Shown here in pieces: positions 16,643 to 25,404 of a DNA stretch of 64,000 nucleotides; the stretch's first letter is position 1; every line of letters starts with the position of its first letter. The translations under genes and the position numbers were made by a program. This DNA comes from Gottschalkiaceae bacterium SANA (GTDB lineage Bacteria > Bacillota > Clostridia > Tissierellales > GPF-1): the NCBI GenBank assembly GCA_036323355.1, contig AP028876.1:1488001-1552000 (forward strand), read 5' to 3'. The notes under the pieces were generated by a model. It was not told the origin of the DNA and did not search any database. It saw nothing but the letters and a program-made list of their open reading frames with translations.

Positions 16643-16721
16643 AAATGACATGATGTCATTTTCGATATGATCTTATCATATGAAATGAGGTTTGTAAAAT
16701 AAAAATGAGATAGTGTCATTT
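16643..16721 (-). promoter_or_regulatory. Two TetR-type operators
   Basis: Site 1 (16643-16661) is a perfect palindrome AAATGACA-TGA-TGTCATTT. Site 2 (16703-16721) is AAATGAGA-TAG-TGTCATTT with one mismatch, its centre 60 bases further upstream. Both arms match so exactly that they are very likely the binding sites of the adjacent TetR protein. Confidence 0.75.
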
Positions 16722-17027
16722 TAAAAAGTGTTCAGAGGTATTAGGCTTCATAAAAATCGATTCTTTTAAAGCCTGTGGTTTTGAGGGATGATCTTATGAA
16801 GACTAGGGTGGAATTGATTTGCGAGAGTATTGTGCATTTCCAGGGGATGGCGGTGTGGTTTGTGGTGCTGAAGCTGGAGATTTGGACGTAGGGAACAAAG
16901 CGCAACAAGCGACATAGAAAGCCATCTCAATGTCTGATATAATGGGTGCAGTTCATATGCATCCGCGAGCAAGTTGCAATGTGAAGTTATATTCGCTATA
17001 TATCAGAGAATACGTGAGGTAATGCTA
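16722..17027. other. Intergenic region without a supported gene
   Basis: About 300 bases between the TetR operators and the TRM11-like gene. An ATG at 16796 opens a 31-codon frame with a GAGGG upstream, but its sequence (MKTRVELICESIVHFQGM) matches nothing I know. A TATAAT at 16937-16942 may be the -10 of the downstream gene. Confidence 0.4.
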
Positions 17028-17990
17028 ATGGAAACAGAACGATTTATTTACAATTTAAATTATCCAGTTAAGGAAAAAGAACTTTGCGAACTTGAGGTCA
17101 GATCTCTTTTTAACTTTGATTTGAAAGAAAAAGTCTTTTTTGAAAGTAGAAAAATTCATCCTTCCGTAAGTCCATATTTAAAAAATAGGTTGGAGATTAT
17201 ATACAAGGCTGCCACCTTATTGGAAATTGTAGAGTTGGTAACTCAAGCGAAGATAGAAGCACCAGATTTCATGGTTAAATATCTTGAATTGGAAAAAAAT
17301 GAGCTGCTTCTTAAGAATAGACGCGAGAATTGCAAAGCGGTAGGTCTAAAGATTGGGGGATTTCCTTGTTATACGGCACCTAAATACCTATTTGGACTTT
17401 CTTTTTATAAGGGAAACTGGTATTTTGGGAAATTAGTAGAGCGAAGTCTTCAGTGGAGAGCGCACAATGAAAAACCCCATGCCTATTCAAGTTCTTTGAG
17501 TCTGAATATAGCAAAGGCTCTCATTAATATTGCTGGAAATGGCGATACATCCAAGCGATTAATAGATCCCTGCTGTGGTGTTGGAACGGTATTATTAGAA
17601 GGTGTTTGGGCAGGGTATGACGTTACAGGTTGGGAAATCAATAGTAAAATTGCGGAGGATGCTCGAGGAAATTTGAGACACTTTAACTATGATGTTACGA
17701 TTACGACAGGAGATATTGAGAATATAGAGGGGCGTTTTGATGCTTCTATTATTGATCTTCCTTATGGAAATTTCAGCTTCAAAGATGATGAAAATCAATT
17801 GAAAATCATTAGAAATGCAAAAAGAATATCAGATAAAATTGTATTGGTTTCTTCAGAAGATATTAGAGAAGAACTTGGTAAGGAAAATCTCAACATTATG
17901 GATCACTGTAAAATTGGGAAGAATACAAACAGCGCTTTTTGGCGCTATATTTGGGTCTGCGAAAATGGAGAAAGTGACCATCGCGAGTGA
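17028..17990 (+). CDS. TRM11/UPF0020-type RNA or DNA methyltransferase
   Basis: 321 residues. The C-terminal half is a Rossmann methyltransferase: motif I RLIDPCCGVGTVLLEG (about 183-198), acidic residue in VTGWEIN, and a catalytic motif IDLPYGNF in place of the usual (D/N)PPY. The N-terminal half has the layout of a THUMP-like RNA-binding module, including IGGFPCYTAPKYLFGLSFY. The TRM11 family makes N2-methylguanosine in tRNA. ATG 17028 fits the GTGAGGT site; two earlier in-frame starts lie ahead of or on it. The proline-to-leucine change in DLPY is unusual for the family. The gene stands alone. Confidence 0.75.
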   Translation: METERFIYNLNYPVKEKELCELEVRSLFNFDLKEKVFFESRKIHPSVSPYLKNRLEIIYKAATLLEIVELVTQAKIEAPDFMVKYLELEKNELLLKNRRENCKAVGLKIGGFPCYTAPKYLFGLSFYKGNWYFGKLVERSLQWRAHNEKPHAYSSSLSLNIAKALINIAGNGDTSKRLIDPCCGVGTVLLEGVWAGYDVTGWEINSKIAEDARGNLRHFNYDVTITTGDIENIEGRFDASIIDLPYGNFSFKDDENQLKIIRNAKRISDKIVLVSSEDIREELGKENLNIMDHCKIGKNTNSAFWRYIWVCENGESDHRE

Positions 17991-18287
17991 TTTTTTAAAC
18001 GCAAATGAAGTGAACGCTTTTCTCGTTCTTTTAAAAGTACAAAAGACATCATCGTGGGAAATAGGGTACCTATATTGACATGAAATCATCTTTGAGTCAA
18101 GTTAAATAAATGTGTACTTTCCTTCGATCATTCAATTAAGCAACAGTAAGGATTCGATGATTGAGCGCTTTTATCTACGATTACAGAAGTTATTTTGATA
18201 GTAGGTCAGATAACGAATGTGCTATAATCTAGACAAGAGGACTCTATTTTTTCGTAAATGAATGTCACATATAAGGGGGTGCGTAAT
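17991..18287. other. Intergenic region with a likely promoter
   Basis: The 297 bases hold no supported gene. TATAAT at 18223-18228 preceded by TGTGC looks like the -10 of the following regulator gene; no good -35 is seen. No terminator is evident after the methyltransferase. Confidence 0.4.
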
Positions 18288-19583
18288 TTGAAAAGCAAGA
18301 TTTGTATTATTGGAGTTGAAGATTCAATTGAACTGGTTAAGCTAATATCTGAAGAGTTTCATAATGCCGCAGAGTTTGTATTTTATTCGTATACAAAGGT
18401 ATCTGATATTCTTACGTTTATAAAACGGACATCTGACATTGACATTATTATGTTTACAGGGAGATATCCATATAATTATTTCAAGCGGAATACATTAATC
18501 GACATTCCTTATTTTGCTGTATCAAAATCTAATGAAACTTTGATTGAAGCGTTTTGGCGAATCAGAAATGAAAATTTAGATTTTACTAGAGTAAGTATTG
18601 ATCGTTCTCCTGAAAGTCAGATCATAAAAATGTTGGAGATACTGGAGATCCCAACGAAAGAAATACAATTGATAGGGGATTCATCAAAAGTGGATTTAGA
18701 TGAAATCTATCACTTCCACAAAAACAATTGCGATAAGGGTAAGACTGAAGCGATCATTTCATCAAACTATAAAGTATATTGTCGATTGATACAAGAAGGG
18801 TATAAAGCGTATCGCGTATTGCCTTCTAGGGTTTTGTTGAGAGAAAGCATAAAAAGAGCGATAGCAATAGCTGGAACAGAGAAAATTAAAAGTACTCAAG
18901 TTGCTGTACAAATTATTAGAATCAACGATTCAAAAGAGGACAAGATTACAAAATACAACCAGTTAAAATTGCTGAATCGGTTTGATAGTATTCTAATCGA
19001 TTATACGCATGAGATTGAAGGCACTTATTTAAAATTTGGTCATAATGAGTATATGATTTTTACAACGAGAGGATTTATTGGAATTGGAGATGTTGAGAGC
19101 AAGATCGGTATGCTTGTAGAGCAATCTGAAAAGTTAGAGATTTCATTTTCAACAGGTATAGGATACGGAAATTCAATTATGCGTTCTGAAAAAAACTCTC
19201 GAATTGCATTAAAACATGCAATGAAGGAAGAAAAGAGTGGTTGTTATATTGTTGATGATGACTCGACATTGACCGGTCCTTTTTTTGGAATGAATAGCTA
19301 TAATCTGAGTTATCGTTTGGTAAGTGTTGATGAAAAGCTCGCTAAAATTTCTAAAAAAACAGGTGTGAGTGAGAAATACTTATCTATGATAAAAGCCATT
19401 GTATCGCAAAGAGGGGATAATAAGTTTAGCGCGGAGGATTTAGCGGAATTTTTAAATTTGAGCCAGCGAAGCGCATTGAGAATTTTGAATAAACTTGAGG
19501 CAGGAAGCGTTGCTGAAAATGTTGGGAAAAGTAGTGATAATACGAAGGGGCGGCCTAAAAAAATATATCAAATGAATTTATAG
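18288..19583 (+). CDS. Transcriptional regulator with PrpR-like N-domain, GGDEF-like middle and C-terminal HTH
   Basis: 431 residues. The N-terminal 200 residues have an alpha/beta sensor look similar to PrpR-N domains (IMFTGRYPYNYF, then ISSNYKVYCRLIQEGYKAYRV). A middle segment ending ISFSTGIGYGNSIMRSEKNS resembles the degenerate GGDEF-like domain of CdaR/PucR regulators, without cyclase residues. The C-terminus (about 365-431) is a winged helix with FSAEDLAEFLNLSQRSALRI and a GRPKKIY wing. TTG 18288 was preferred to ATG 18258 because AAGGGGGTG (18273-18281) is placed for it. It precedes the carrier/M20/citDEF cluster and is the obvious candidate to control it. Family assignment is by structure only. 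Confidence 0.65.
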   Translation: MKSKICIIGVEDSIELVKLISEEFHNAAEFVFYSYTKVSDILTFIKRTSDIDIIMFTGRYPYNYFKRNTLIDIPYFAVSKSNETLIEAFWRIRNENLDFTRVSIDRSPESQIIKMLEILEIPTKEIQLIGDSSKVDLDEIYHFHKNNCDKGKTEAIISSNYKVYCRLIQEGYKAYRVLPSRVLLRESIKRAIAIAGTEKIKSTQVAVQIIRINDSKEDKITKYNQLKLLNRFDSILIDYTHEIEGTYLKFGHNEYMIFTTRGFIGIGDVESKIGMLVEQSEKLEISFSTGIGYGNSIMRSEKNSRIALKHAMKEEKSGCYIVDDDSTLTGPFFGMNSYNLSYRLVSVDEKLAKISKKTGVSEKYLSMIKAIVSQRGDNKFSAEDLAEFLNLSQRSALRILNKLEAGSVAENVGKSSDNTKGRPKKIYQMNL

Positions 19584-19596
19584 ATAAAAGAGAGGC

Positions 19597-19646
19597 GAAT
19601 TTTTGCTGGTGGAAATTAAATTCTACGGCAAAAATTCTTTTTTTTT
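19597..19646 (+). terminator. Rho-independent terminator
   Basis: GAATTTTTGC pairs with GCAAAAATTC across a 21-base loop and is followed by nine T. It separates the regulator from the carrier gene. TTGCTC/TATCTT with a 17-base spacer just after it may be the carrier promoter. Confidence 0.85.
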
Positions 19647-19727
19647 GACTCTTGCTCTTTTGAGAAGATTATGTTATCTTTAATTTAAGACATGTCGGTA
19701 AGTGGACCAAAAACAAAGGAGGGTAAA

Positions 19728-21143
19728 ATGAATAAAGGTAAAGAGAGTAAGTTTAGAGGGAAGATGTCTTTTCCTCACACCTATGTAATTATAATGAGTA
19801 TTGTTCTTTTAGCTGCACTTCTTACTTATGTAATACCAGCTGGTCAGTACGAGCGAGTTAAAGATGAAGTGGTCGGGAAAACGATTGTAGTGGCAGATCA
19901 GTTTGAATATGTAGAGAATACTCCTGTTAGTTTATTCGATATACCTGATAAAATTGTTGCTTCCTTAAATAAGTCAAGTAGCATAATTTTCATCATTTTG
20001 ATTGTAGGTGGTGCATTTCAGGTAATAATTGCTACCGGTGTCTTTCAAGTATTCACAACGATGTTAACTAAGAAGTTCTCTGGTAATGAGAATATTATTA
20101 TTCCAGCTTTTGTAACAATATTTGCTTTAGCGTGTACTTCGATGGGGGTAAATACCTTTATTGGATTTGCGCCTATTGCTATCATTTTAGCCCGGAGTAT
20201 GGGGTTTGATGCCTTGGTTGGCGTATCCATGGTCATGCTGGGCGGCGCGATTGGATTTGGTACAGGTACATTAAATCCATTTTCTACTGGGGTGGCTCAA
20301 ACAATTGCAGAGTTGCCGATGTTCTCAGGGATTGGATTTCGATTTGCAAGCTTAGTCGTATTTTTGATTGTGACAAACATCTATATTATTCGCTATGCTA
20401 AAAAAATACGAAGTAATCCGGAATCTAGTATTGTATTTGAACTGGAGCAACAAGAAAAAAACTTGTCGACAGGTGTTGAAGAGTTTCCAAAAGCCGAATT
20501 GAAACATTTCTTAGTTTTGGCGGTAGTAGTAGGGGCTTTCGCTTGCATTATGTACGGTAGTACTCATTGGGGTTGGAAAACGAACAATAACTCTGCAATG
20601 TTTATTTGGATGGCCATTATCGGTGGTTTTGCAGGTGGCATGGGACCAAGTAGAGTTGCGACAGAATTTGTTTCTGGTGCAAGGAAATTGGTATTTGGAG
20701 CTCTTCTAATTGGTATCGCACGAGCGACATCAATTATTCTAGTGGATGGAAATATTTTAGATACAGTTGTTCGCTCCCTTGCTTCTGGTTTGCTTGTATT
20801 GCCAGGACCGCTAAGAGCAGTGGGAATGTTTTTTTCTCAAATTATCATTAACTGCTTTATTGTTTCAGGAAGCGGTCAAGCGGCAGTTACTATGCCAATT
20901 ATGATTCCTGTTGCTGATTTAGTAGGAGTTACTAGACAAACAGCTGTACTCGCGTTTAACTTTGGGGATGGTTTTTCGAATTACGTTCTTCCTACGTCTT
21001 CAGCTTTGATGGGTATGCTAGCGATTTCTAATATTCCTTATGATAGATGGATGAAGTATATGTGGAAGCTATTTGGTATTTGGGTCATTACGGGAAGCGC
21101 ACTTTTGCTAATTGCATATGCGATTAACTATGGACCTTTTTAA
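19728..21143 (+). CDS. YfcC/DcuC-type anion or dicarboxylate carrier
   Basis: 471 residues with about twelve membrane helices. The first helix ends TYVIPAGQYER, a hallmark of the YfcC family (PF03606), and the region FGTGTLNPFSTGVAQTIAEL near 183-202 matches the family's substrate hairpin. C-terminal GSGQAAVTMPIMIPVADLVG is likewise conserved. ATG 19728 follows an AAAGGAGGG site. Family members exchange dicarboxylates or related organic acids. Next to an M20 hydrolase and citrate lyase it probably imports an organic acid or an acylated amino acid for breakdown. Confidence 0.85.
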   Translation: MNKGKESKFRGKMSFPHTYVIIMSIVLLAALLTYVIPAGQYERVKDEVVGKTIVVADQFEYVENTPVSLFDIPDKIVASLNKSSSIIFIILIVGGAFQVIIATGVFQVFTTMLTKKFSGNENIIIPAFVTIFALACTSMGVNTFIGFAPIAIILARSMGFDALVGVSMVMLGGAIGFGTGTLNPFSTGVAQTIAELPMFSGIGFRFASLVVFLIVTNIYIIRYAKKIRSNPESSIVFELEQQEKNLSTGVEEFPKAELKHFLVLAVVVGAFACIMYGSTHWGWKTNNNSAMFIWMAIIGGFAGGMGPSRVATEFVSGARKLVFGALLIGIARATSIILVDGNILDTVVRSLASGLLVLPGPLRAVGMFFSQIIINCFIVSGSGQAAVTMPIMIPVADLVGVTRQTAVLAFNFGDGFSNYVLPTSSALMGMLAISNIPYDRWMKYMWKLFGIWVITGSALLLIAYAINYGPF

Positions 21144-21235
21144 AAAAAGATTGCATAATGATTCATAGAATATTAGGATAAGCGATATATTCATAGTTGA
21201 TGACTTTTTGGCTCTTATACGAATGTTGATGAATG

Positions 21236-21266
21236 CTCCGTATAGGAAAACAACTATACGGAGTTT
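21236..21266 (+). terminator. Hairpin between carrier and hydrolase genes
   Basis: CTCCGTATAG, 8-base loop, CTATACGGAG, then TTTATT. The stem is perfect but the T-tract is weak, so it may reduce rather than stop transcription into the citrate lyase genes. Confidence 0.6.
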
Positions 21267-21387
21267 ATTCACGCTCTTTCTCGATGTTGGAAATAGATGA
21301 TTGCATTGAAAGTTTTGAGTCTATGATATTGAGATCGTGAGTCGTCAAGGATTAAAGAAAAATAATACAAAAATTATGGAGGAGAGT

Positions 21388-21420
21388 ATGCCCGGTAAGA
21401 AGGCATGCAAAAACATATGA
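21388..21420 (+). other. Ten-codon leader ORF overlapping the M20 gene
   Basis: ATG 21388 has the best ribosome site of the locus (GGAGGAG, 21379-21385) but encodes only MPGKKACKNI before TGA at 21418-21420. That stop overlaps the ATG at 21417 of the hydrolase (ATGA), so the leader could drive the hydrolase by translational coupling. A sequencing frameshift near the start is the other explanation. Confidence 0.45.
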
Positions 21421-22583
21421 AAACTAAACTTGGGTCAAGAATTGATCAAAATAGAACGAGTATCACCGATATGGCAGATACAATATTTGATAATCCAGAA
21501 ATAGGGGGCCAAGAATTTGAAGCCTTACAGACTTTAACTGGTTATTTAGAAGAAAATGGTTTCACCGTTGAACGAGGCGTGGGTGGTTTGGAAACTGCCT
21601 TTAGAGCTGTTTATCAAAATGGCGATGGTGGTCCTGCTATTGGGCTATTATGTGAATATGATGCGATAGAAGGGATAGGACATGCTTGTGCACATCAAAT
21701 GCAAGGCCCATCAATTGTATATGCCGCAACAGCGATTAAAGAGGTTGTAAAAAATGAGAATTATAAATTAGTTGTATATGGTACACCTGCAGAAGAAACT
21801 TTTGGCGGAAAGATCAAAATGCTCGAAAATGGATGCTTTAAGGATATTGAAGTGGCTTTGATGATGCATGGATCACCAACGACTACAACCGATTTGAAAT
21901 CTCTTGCAATGAATAAGATGCTAGTTGAGTTCCATGGAAGAAGCTCTCATGCGGCATTAAAACCAGAAGAGGGAAGAAGTGCATTAGACAGTGTATTATT
22001 ATTGGCAAATGGAGTTGAATTTTTAAGGGAGCATGTTCGTGATGATGTGAGAATTCACTATTCGATAATCAATGGCGGCGGACCGTCAAATGTTGTTCCA
22101 AAGTATGCATCAGTGGAATTTTCTCTCAGGTCTTATGATCGCGAATATTTAAATCAAGTTGTAGAACGATTTGAGAAAATAGTAAAAGGTGCGGCTTTAA
22201 TGACAGAAACAGAGTACAAAGTGACCTTACTTAAGGCTTTGAATAATAAGATCCCAGTAAAGGTTCTAAATGATTTGCTGATGAAAAATGCAAGAGAATT
22301 AAATGCACCAGCAATAAGTGCGCCTAGAGAGAAGACTGGATCAACAGATTTTGGAAATGTGATGTACGAGTTACCTGGATCTTGTATTCGAGTAGCTTTT
22401 GTTCCAAAGGGAGCATCCTCACACTCGCAAACTTATCTCGATGCCGGGAAAACAGAAAAGGCGCATGATGCAACGATACTTGCGACAAAAATATTAGCTT
22501 ATTCGGTTTATGATCTAATCGTAGACGAGCAGCTATGGAGCGCGATGAAGGAAGAGTTTGAGACGAATAAAACGAATAGATAA
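21417..22583 (+). CDS. M20 family amidohydrolase (AbgB-like)
   Basis: 388 residues, zinc-dependent hydrolase of the M20 peptidase/aminoacylase group. Metal-binding segments are HACAHQMQG (about 86-94), the catalytic PAEETFGGK (about 124-132), and HGSP near 152. The dimerisation lid follows (about 180-290). Closest in type to AbgB and other N-acyl-amino-acid hydrolases. Start is ATG 21417 (overlapping the leader stop) or ATG 21405. Between the carrier and citD, it probably cleaves an amide-linked organic acid brought in by the carrier, releasing substrate for the lyase; that link is inference. Confidence 0.85.
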   Translation: MKTKLGSRIDQNRTSITDMADTIFDNPEIGGQEFEALQTLTGYLEENGFTVERGVGGLETAFRAVYQNGDGGPAIGLLCEYDAIEGIGHACAHQMQGPSIVYAATAIKEVVKNENYKLVVYGTPAEETFGGKIKMLENGCFKDIEVALMMHGSPTTTTDLKSLAMNKMLVEFHGRSSHAALKPEEGRSALDSVLLLANGVEFLREHVRDDVRIHYSIINGGGPSNVVPKYASVEFSLRSYDREYLNQVVERFEKIVKGAALMTETEYKVTLLKALNNKIPVKVLNDLLMKNARELNAPAISAPREKTGSTDFGNVMYELPGSCIRVAFVPKGASSHSQTYLDAGKTEKAHDATILATKILAYSVYDLIVDEQLWSAMKEEFETNKTNR

Positions 22584-22615
22584 TTCGATACAGGATTTCT
22601 GGGGGGAGGAGACCT

Positions 22616-22876
22616 ATGACGATAACGTGTGGTTATGAGCGAAAGTCTGATTGTGTTGTCACAGTTATGTTGACTGATGGTGATATTGATATTGAGATTT
22701 ATTCTAAAATAGAGAAATTGTTTGGAAATCAAATGAGGAATGCTGTAAAAGGTGGGGCAGAAGATCTAGGTGTGAAAGGAGCTAAAATTATTGTAAATGA
22801 TTTTGGAGCCCTAGATTTTGTGATAAAGGCGCGCACGAAAACAGCATTACGGGAAGCAATGTCAAGGAGAGGCTAA
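22616..22876 (+). CDS. citD: Citrate lyase gamma subunit (acyl carrier protein)
   Basis: 86 residues, as usual for CitD. The acyl carrier holds the phosphoribosyl-dephospho-CoA arm of citrate lyase. Conserved parts are KLFGNQMRNAV and the C-terminal NDFGALDFVIKAR. The N-terminal attachment region reads CGYERKSDCV, whereas CitD of E. coli and Klebsiella has GTLES-x-D with Ser14 modified; here the only nearby Ser (S11) is one position later and Lys takes the usual place. GGGGGAGGAG precedes the ATG. citE begins directly after its stop. Confidence 0.9.
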   Translation: MTITCGYERKSDCVVTVMLTDGDIDIEIYSKIEKLFGNQMRNAVKGGAEDLGVKGAKIIVNDFGALDFVIKARTKTALREAMSRRG

Positions 22877-23767
22877 ATGAGTAATTTGAGAAGAACGATG
22901 TTATTTTGCCCTGCAAGCAATCCAAAATTGTTGTTTACAGCAATGATTTATAAGCCAGATTGTATTTTGTTTGATTTGGAGGATTCAGTTGCATACAAAG
23001 ATAAAATTGCTTCTCGGGACTTGTTGGTAGAAGCATTAAAAAGTGTTGATTATAAAGGCTGTGAAGTGTTTGCAAGGATTAATTCGCTTGATGGTGAATT
23101 TGGAGAAGAGGATGTTCGCGAACTTGTAAAAGCAGGTTTAAGGAAGATCAGACTTCCTATGTGTGAAAGTAAGCTTGATGTCAGAACGTTGGCAGAACTT
23201 TTGGATGAAGTTGAAGAAAAAAACAATATTGAAAATGGAAGTGTGAAGATACAATGTTCGCTTGAGACGCCAAAAGGTGTTCATCATTCTCTTTCTATAG
23301 CAACAGCATCAAAACGGGTTATATCTATTTCTTTTGGTGCAGAAGATTTTACTAGAACATTGGGTGTGAATCGAACAAAAAACGGCGTCGAATTGGCGTA
23401 TGCGAGAGGATTGATTGTGTTAAATGCAAGTATTGCTGGTGTGGATGCGATTGATACAGTATATGCGGATATTGCTGATGTTGAAGGTTTTTTAGCAGAA
23501 GTGAAGAATGCAAAGGCGATTGGCTTCGCTGGCAAGTCATGTGTTCATCCGTCTCAAATACCACTTGTTCATGACATCTACTCGCCAAGTGAAGAGGAAA
23601 TTGAATGGGCAATTAAAATTTTAAAGGCCTCTCAAGCTGCAAATATTAATGAGGGTGGCGTAATATTGGTAGAAGGTAAAATGGTTGATATTCCTGTTAT
23701 TGAAAAGGCTAAGCGCGTATTAAAACTTGCGCAAGTCACAATAGAAAATGGAGGTATTGATGAGTAA
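22877..23767 (+). CDS. citE: Citrate (or citramalate) lyase beta subunit
   Basis: 296 residues, a TIM-barrel of the HpcH/HpaI-CitE family. It cleaves the citryl-carrier into oxaloacetate and acetyl-carrier. Diagnostic segments: RRTMLFCPASNPKL at the start, DCILFDLEDSVAYKDK (about 28-43), and ISFGAEDFTRTLG near 149, which holds the metal-binding acidic residues. It starts at the base after citD stops and overlaps citF by 8 bases, so the three subunits are coupled. Citramalate lyase uses the same subunits, and the substrate cannot be told apart by eye. Confidence 0.93.
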   Translation: MSNLRRTMLFCPASNPKLLFTAMIYKPDCILFDLEDSVAYKDKIASRDLLVEALKSVDYKGCEVFARINSLDGEFGEEDVRELVKAGLRKIRLPMCESKLDVRTLAELLDEVEEKNNIENGSVKIQCSLETPKGVHHSLSIATASKRVISISFGAEDFTRTLGVNRTKNGVELAYARGLIVLNASIAGVDAIDTVYADIADVEGFLAEVKNAKAIGFAGKSCVHPSQIPLVHDIYSPSEEEIEWAIKILKASQAANINEGGVILVEGKMVDIPVIEKAKRVLKLAQVTIENGGIDE

Positions 23768-25304
23768 CGAGTCTGGAAGAGAAATACCAAAATCGATTTA
23801 TGGATATGGAAAAACGACATGCTATGCCGGACCGTTTAGTACCATACCGACTGGGGAAAAGGTGTCAGTGAGAAATGCATGCTCATTTCCTGGACAACAG
23901 AAGAAGTTAGGAAGTGTTAAAGAAGCGATTCAGCGAGTAAATTTGAAGGATGGTATGGCCATATCGTTTCATCATCATTTAAGAAATGGTGATGAGGTAA
24001 TGAATTTAGTCCTCAATGAAATTGCTGAATTAGGGATAAAAAATATAACGATTCACGTATCCTCTTTATCTTCTGCGCATGAACCGTTAATTGAACATAT
24101 AAGAAATGGTGTTGTAACGGACATTAGTACATCGGGATTACGAGGAACGCTTGGAAAATTACAATCGAAAGAAAATATATTGGGAAGACCTGTGGTGTTT
24201 CGGACACACGGTGGAAGAGCGAGAGCGATAGAAGAAGGCAATATTAAAATTGATGTTGCTTTTATTGCAGCCGCCTGTTGTGACGATATGGGGAATATGA
24301 ACGGCATCGAAGGACCTTCAGCATTTGGAGCGATGGGATATCCCATTGTTGATGCCCAATATGCTGATTCTGTAGTAGCAATTACAGATAATTTGCAACC
24401 TTTTCCAATATGGAATATCTCGATTCCAATGACATTGGTTGATTATGTTGTAGAGGTAGATAACATCGGGGATTCGAATAAAATTGCTTCCGGAGCAACT
24501 CGAGTTACAAATAATCCCACAGATTTACTGATAGCAGAAAATGCAGCTAAAGTATTAATTGCTCTAGGGTGTATAAAAAATGGTTTCTCATTTCAAGCAG
24601 GATCTGGCGGACCTTCTTTAGCAGTTTGTAAGTTTCTTAGAAGCTATATGGAGAAAAATGAAATCGTAGGAAGTTTTGCAGCAGGTGGTGTTACGGGCTA
24701 TTTGGTAGATATGTTAAGAGATGGGTTATTCAAGGTGCTTTTGGACACTCAAACATTTGATGCGAGGGCAGTTCGCTCTTTGAAAGAAAATGCGAATCAT
24801 GTTGAAATGTCAGCATCAATGTATGCCAATCCTCATAACAAATCATGTACGGCACATCAACTGGATGTCATGATTTTATCTGCAACGGAGATTGATGAGT
24901 CCTTTAATTTGAATTCGATTACTGGATCAACGGGGATGATTATGGGTGCGCTTGGAGGTGCACCGGATACAGCTGCTGGTTCAAAAATCACTGTGGTGGT
25001 TGCGCCAACAATGAGAAAAAGAATTCCAATCGTGGTAGAGAAAGTGACCAATATTGCAACTCCAGGGGAAACCATAGATATACTAGTTACTGAAAGAGGC
25101 ATTTGTGTTAATCCAAGAAGAATGGAACTGCGAAAAAAATTGAATGAAACGGATTTAGAAGTATTATCAATTCAAGAATTAAGAAAAAATGTTGAAAAGT
25201 TGACTGGGAAACCAGAAAAAATAAAATACACAGATGAGATTGTTGGTGTAATTGAGTATCGTGATGGTACAGTTTTAGATCTTATCTATAGGGTGGATGA
25301 GTAA
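23760..25304 (+). CDS. citF: Citrate (or citramalate) lyase alpha subunit
   Basis: 514 residues; CoA-transferase-type subunit that swaps acetyl for citryl on the carrier protein. Recognisable by the start SGREIPKSIYGYGK, then KVSVRNACSFPGQQKKLGSV, ISFHHHLRNGDEVMNLVL, and the C-terminal VNPRRMELRKKL. ATG 23760 is preceded by GGAGG at 23750-23754, inside the end of citE. A strong terminator follows. The ligase (citC) and prosthetic-group genes (citX, citG), often in the same operon, are not in this window. Confidence 0.93.
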   Translation: MSNESGREIPKSIYGYGKTTCYAGPFSTIPTGEKVSVRNACSFPGQQKKLGSVKEAIQRVNLKDGMAISFHHHLRNGDEVMNLVLNEIAELGIKNITIHVSSLSSAHEPLIEHIRNGVVTDISTSGLRGTLGKLQSKENILGRPVVFRTHGGRARAIEEGNIKIDVAFIAAACCDDMGNMNGIEGPSAFGAMGYPIVDAQYADSVVAITDNLQPFPIWNISIPMTLVDYVVEVDNIGDSNKIASGATRVTNNPTDLLIAENAAKVLIALGCIKNGFSFQAGSGGPSLAVCKFLRSYMEKNEIVGSFAAGGVTGYLVDMLRDGLFKVLLDTQTFDARAVRSLKENANHVEMSASMYANPHNKSCTAHQLDVMILSATEIDESFNLNSITGSTGMIMGALGGAPDTAAGSKITVVVAPTMRKRIPIVVEKVTNIATPGETIDILVTERGICVNPRRMELRKKLNETDLEVLSIQELRKNVEKLTGKPEKIKYTDEIVGVIEYRDGTVLDLIYRVDE

Positions 25305-25371
25305 GCTAAGTCGGGCAAGGGAAAGTGATTAAAATTTTGCGAATGAAGCAACGGAATTTTTAAATTGAGTC

Positions 25372-25404
25372 AAAGTACTCCTCGAATCAGAGGAGTACTT
25401 TTTA
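25372..25404 (+). terminator. Terminator of the citrate lyase operon
   Basis: A perfect 12-base stem (AAAGTACTCCTC / GAGGAGTACTTT) with a 6-base loop and a short T-tract. The remaining 25405-25715 interval shows no gene. Confidence 0.85.

Noticed and set aside
16766-16972. 68-codon minus-strand ORF ahead of the TRM11-like gene
   Set aside because: Unusual composition rich in His and Pro, no ribosome site, and it would overlap the promoter region of the plus-strand gene.
17962-18078. Short frame overlapping the end of the TRM11-like gene
   Set aside because: Protein-like in part, but no ribosome site; explained by out-of-frame reading of the gene end.
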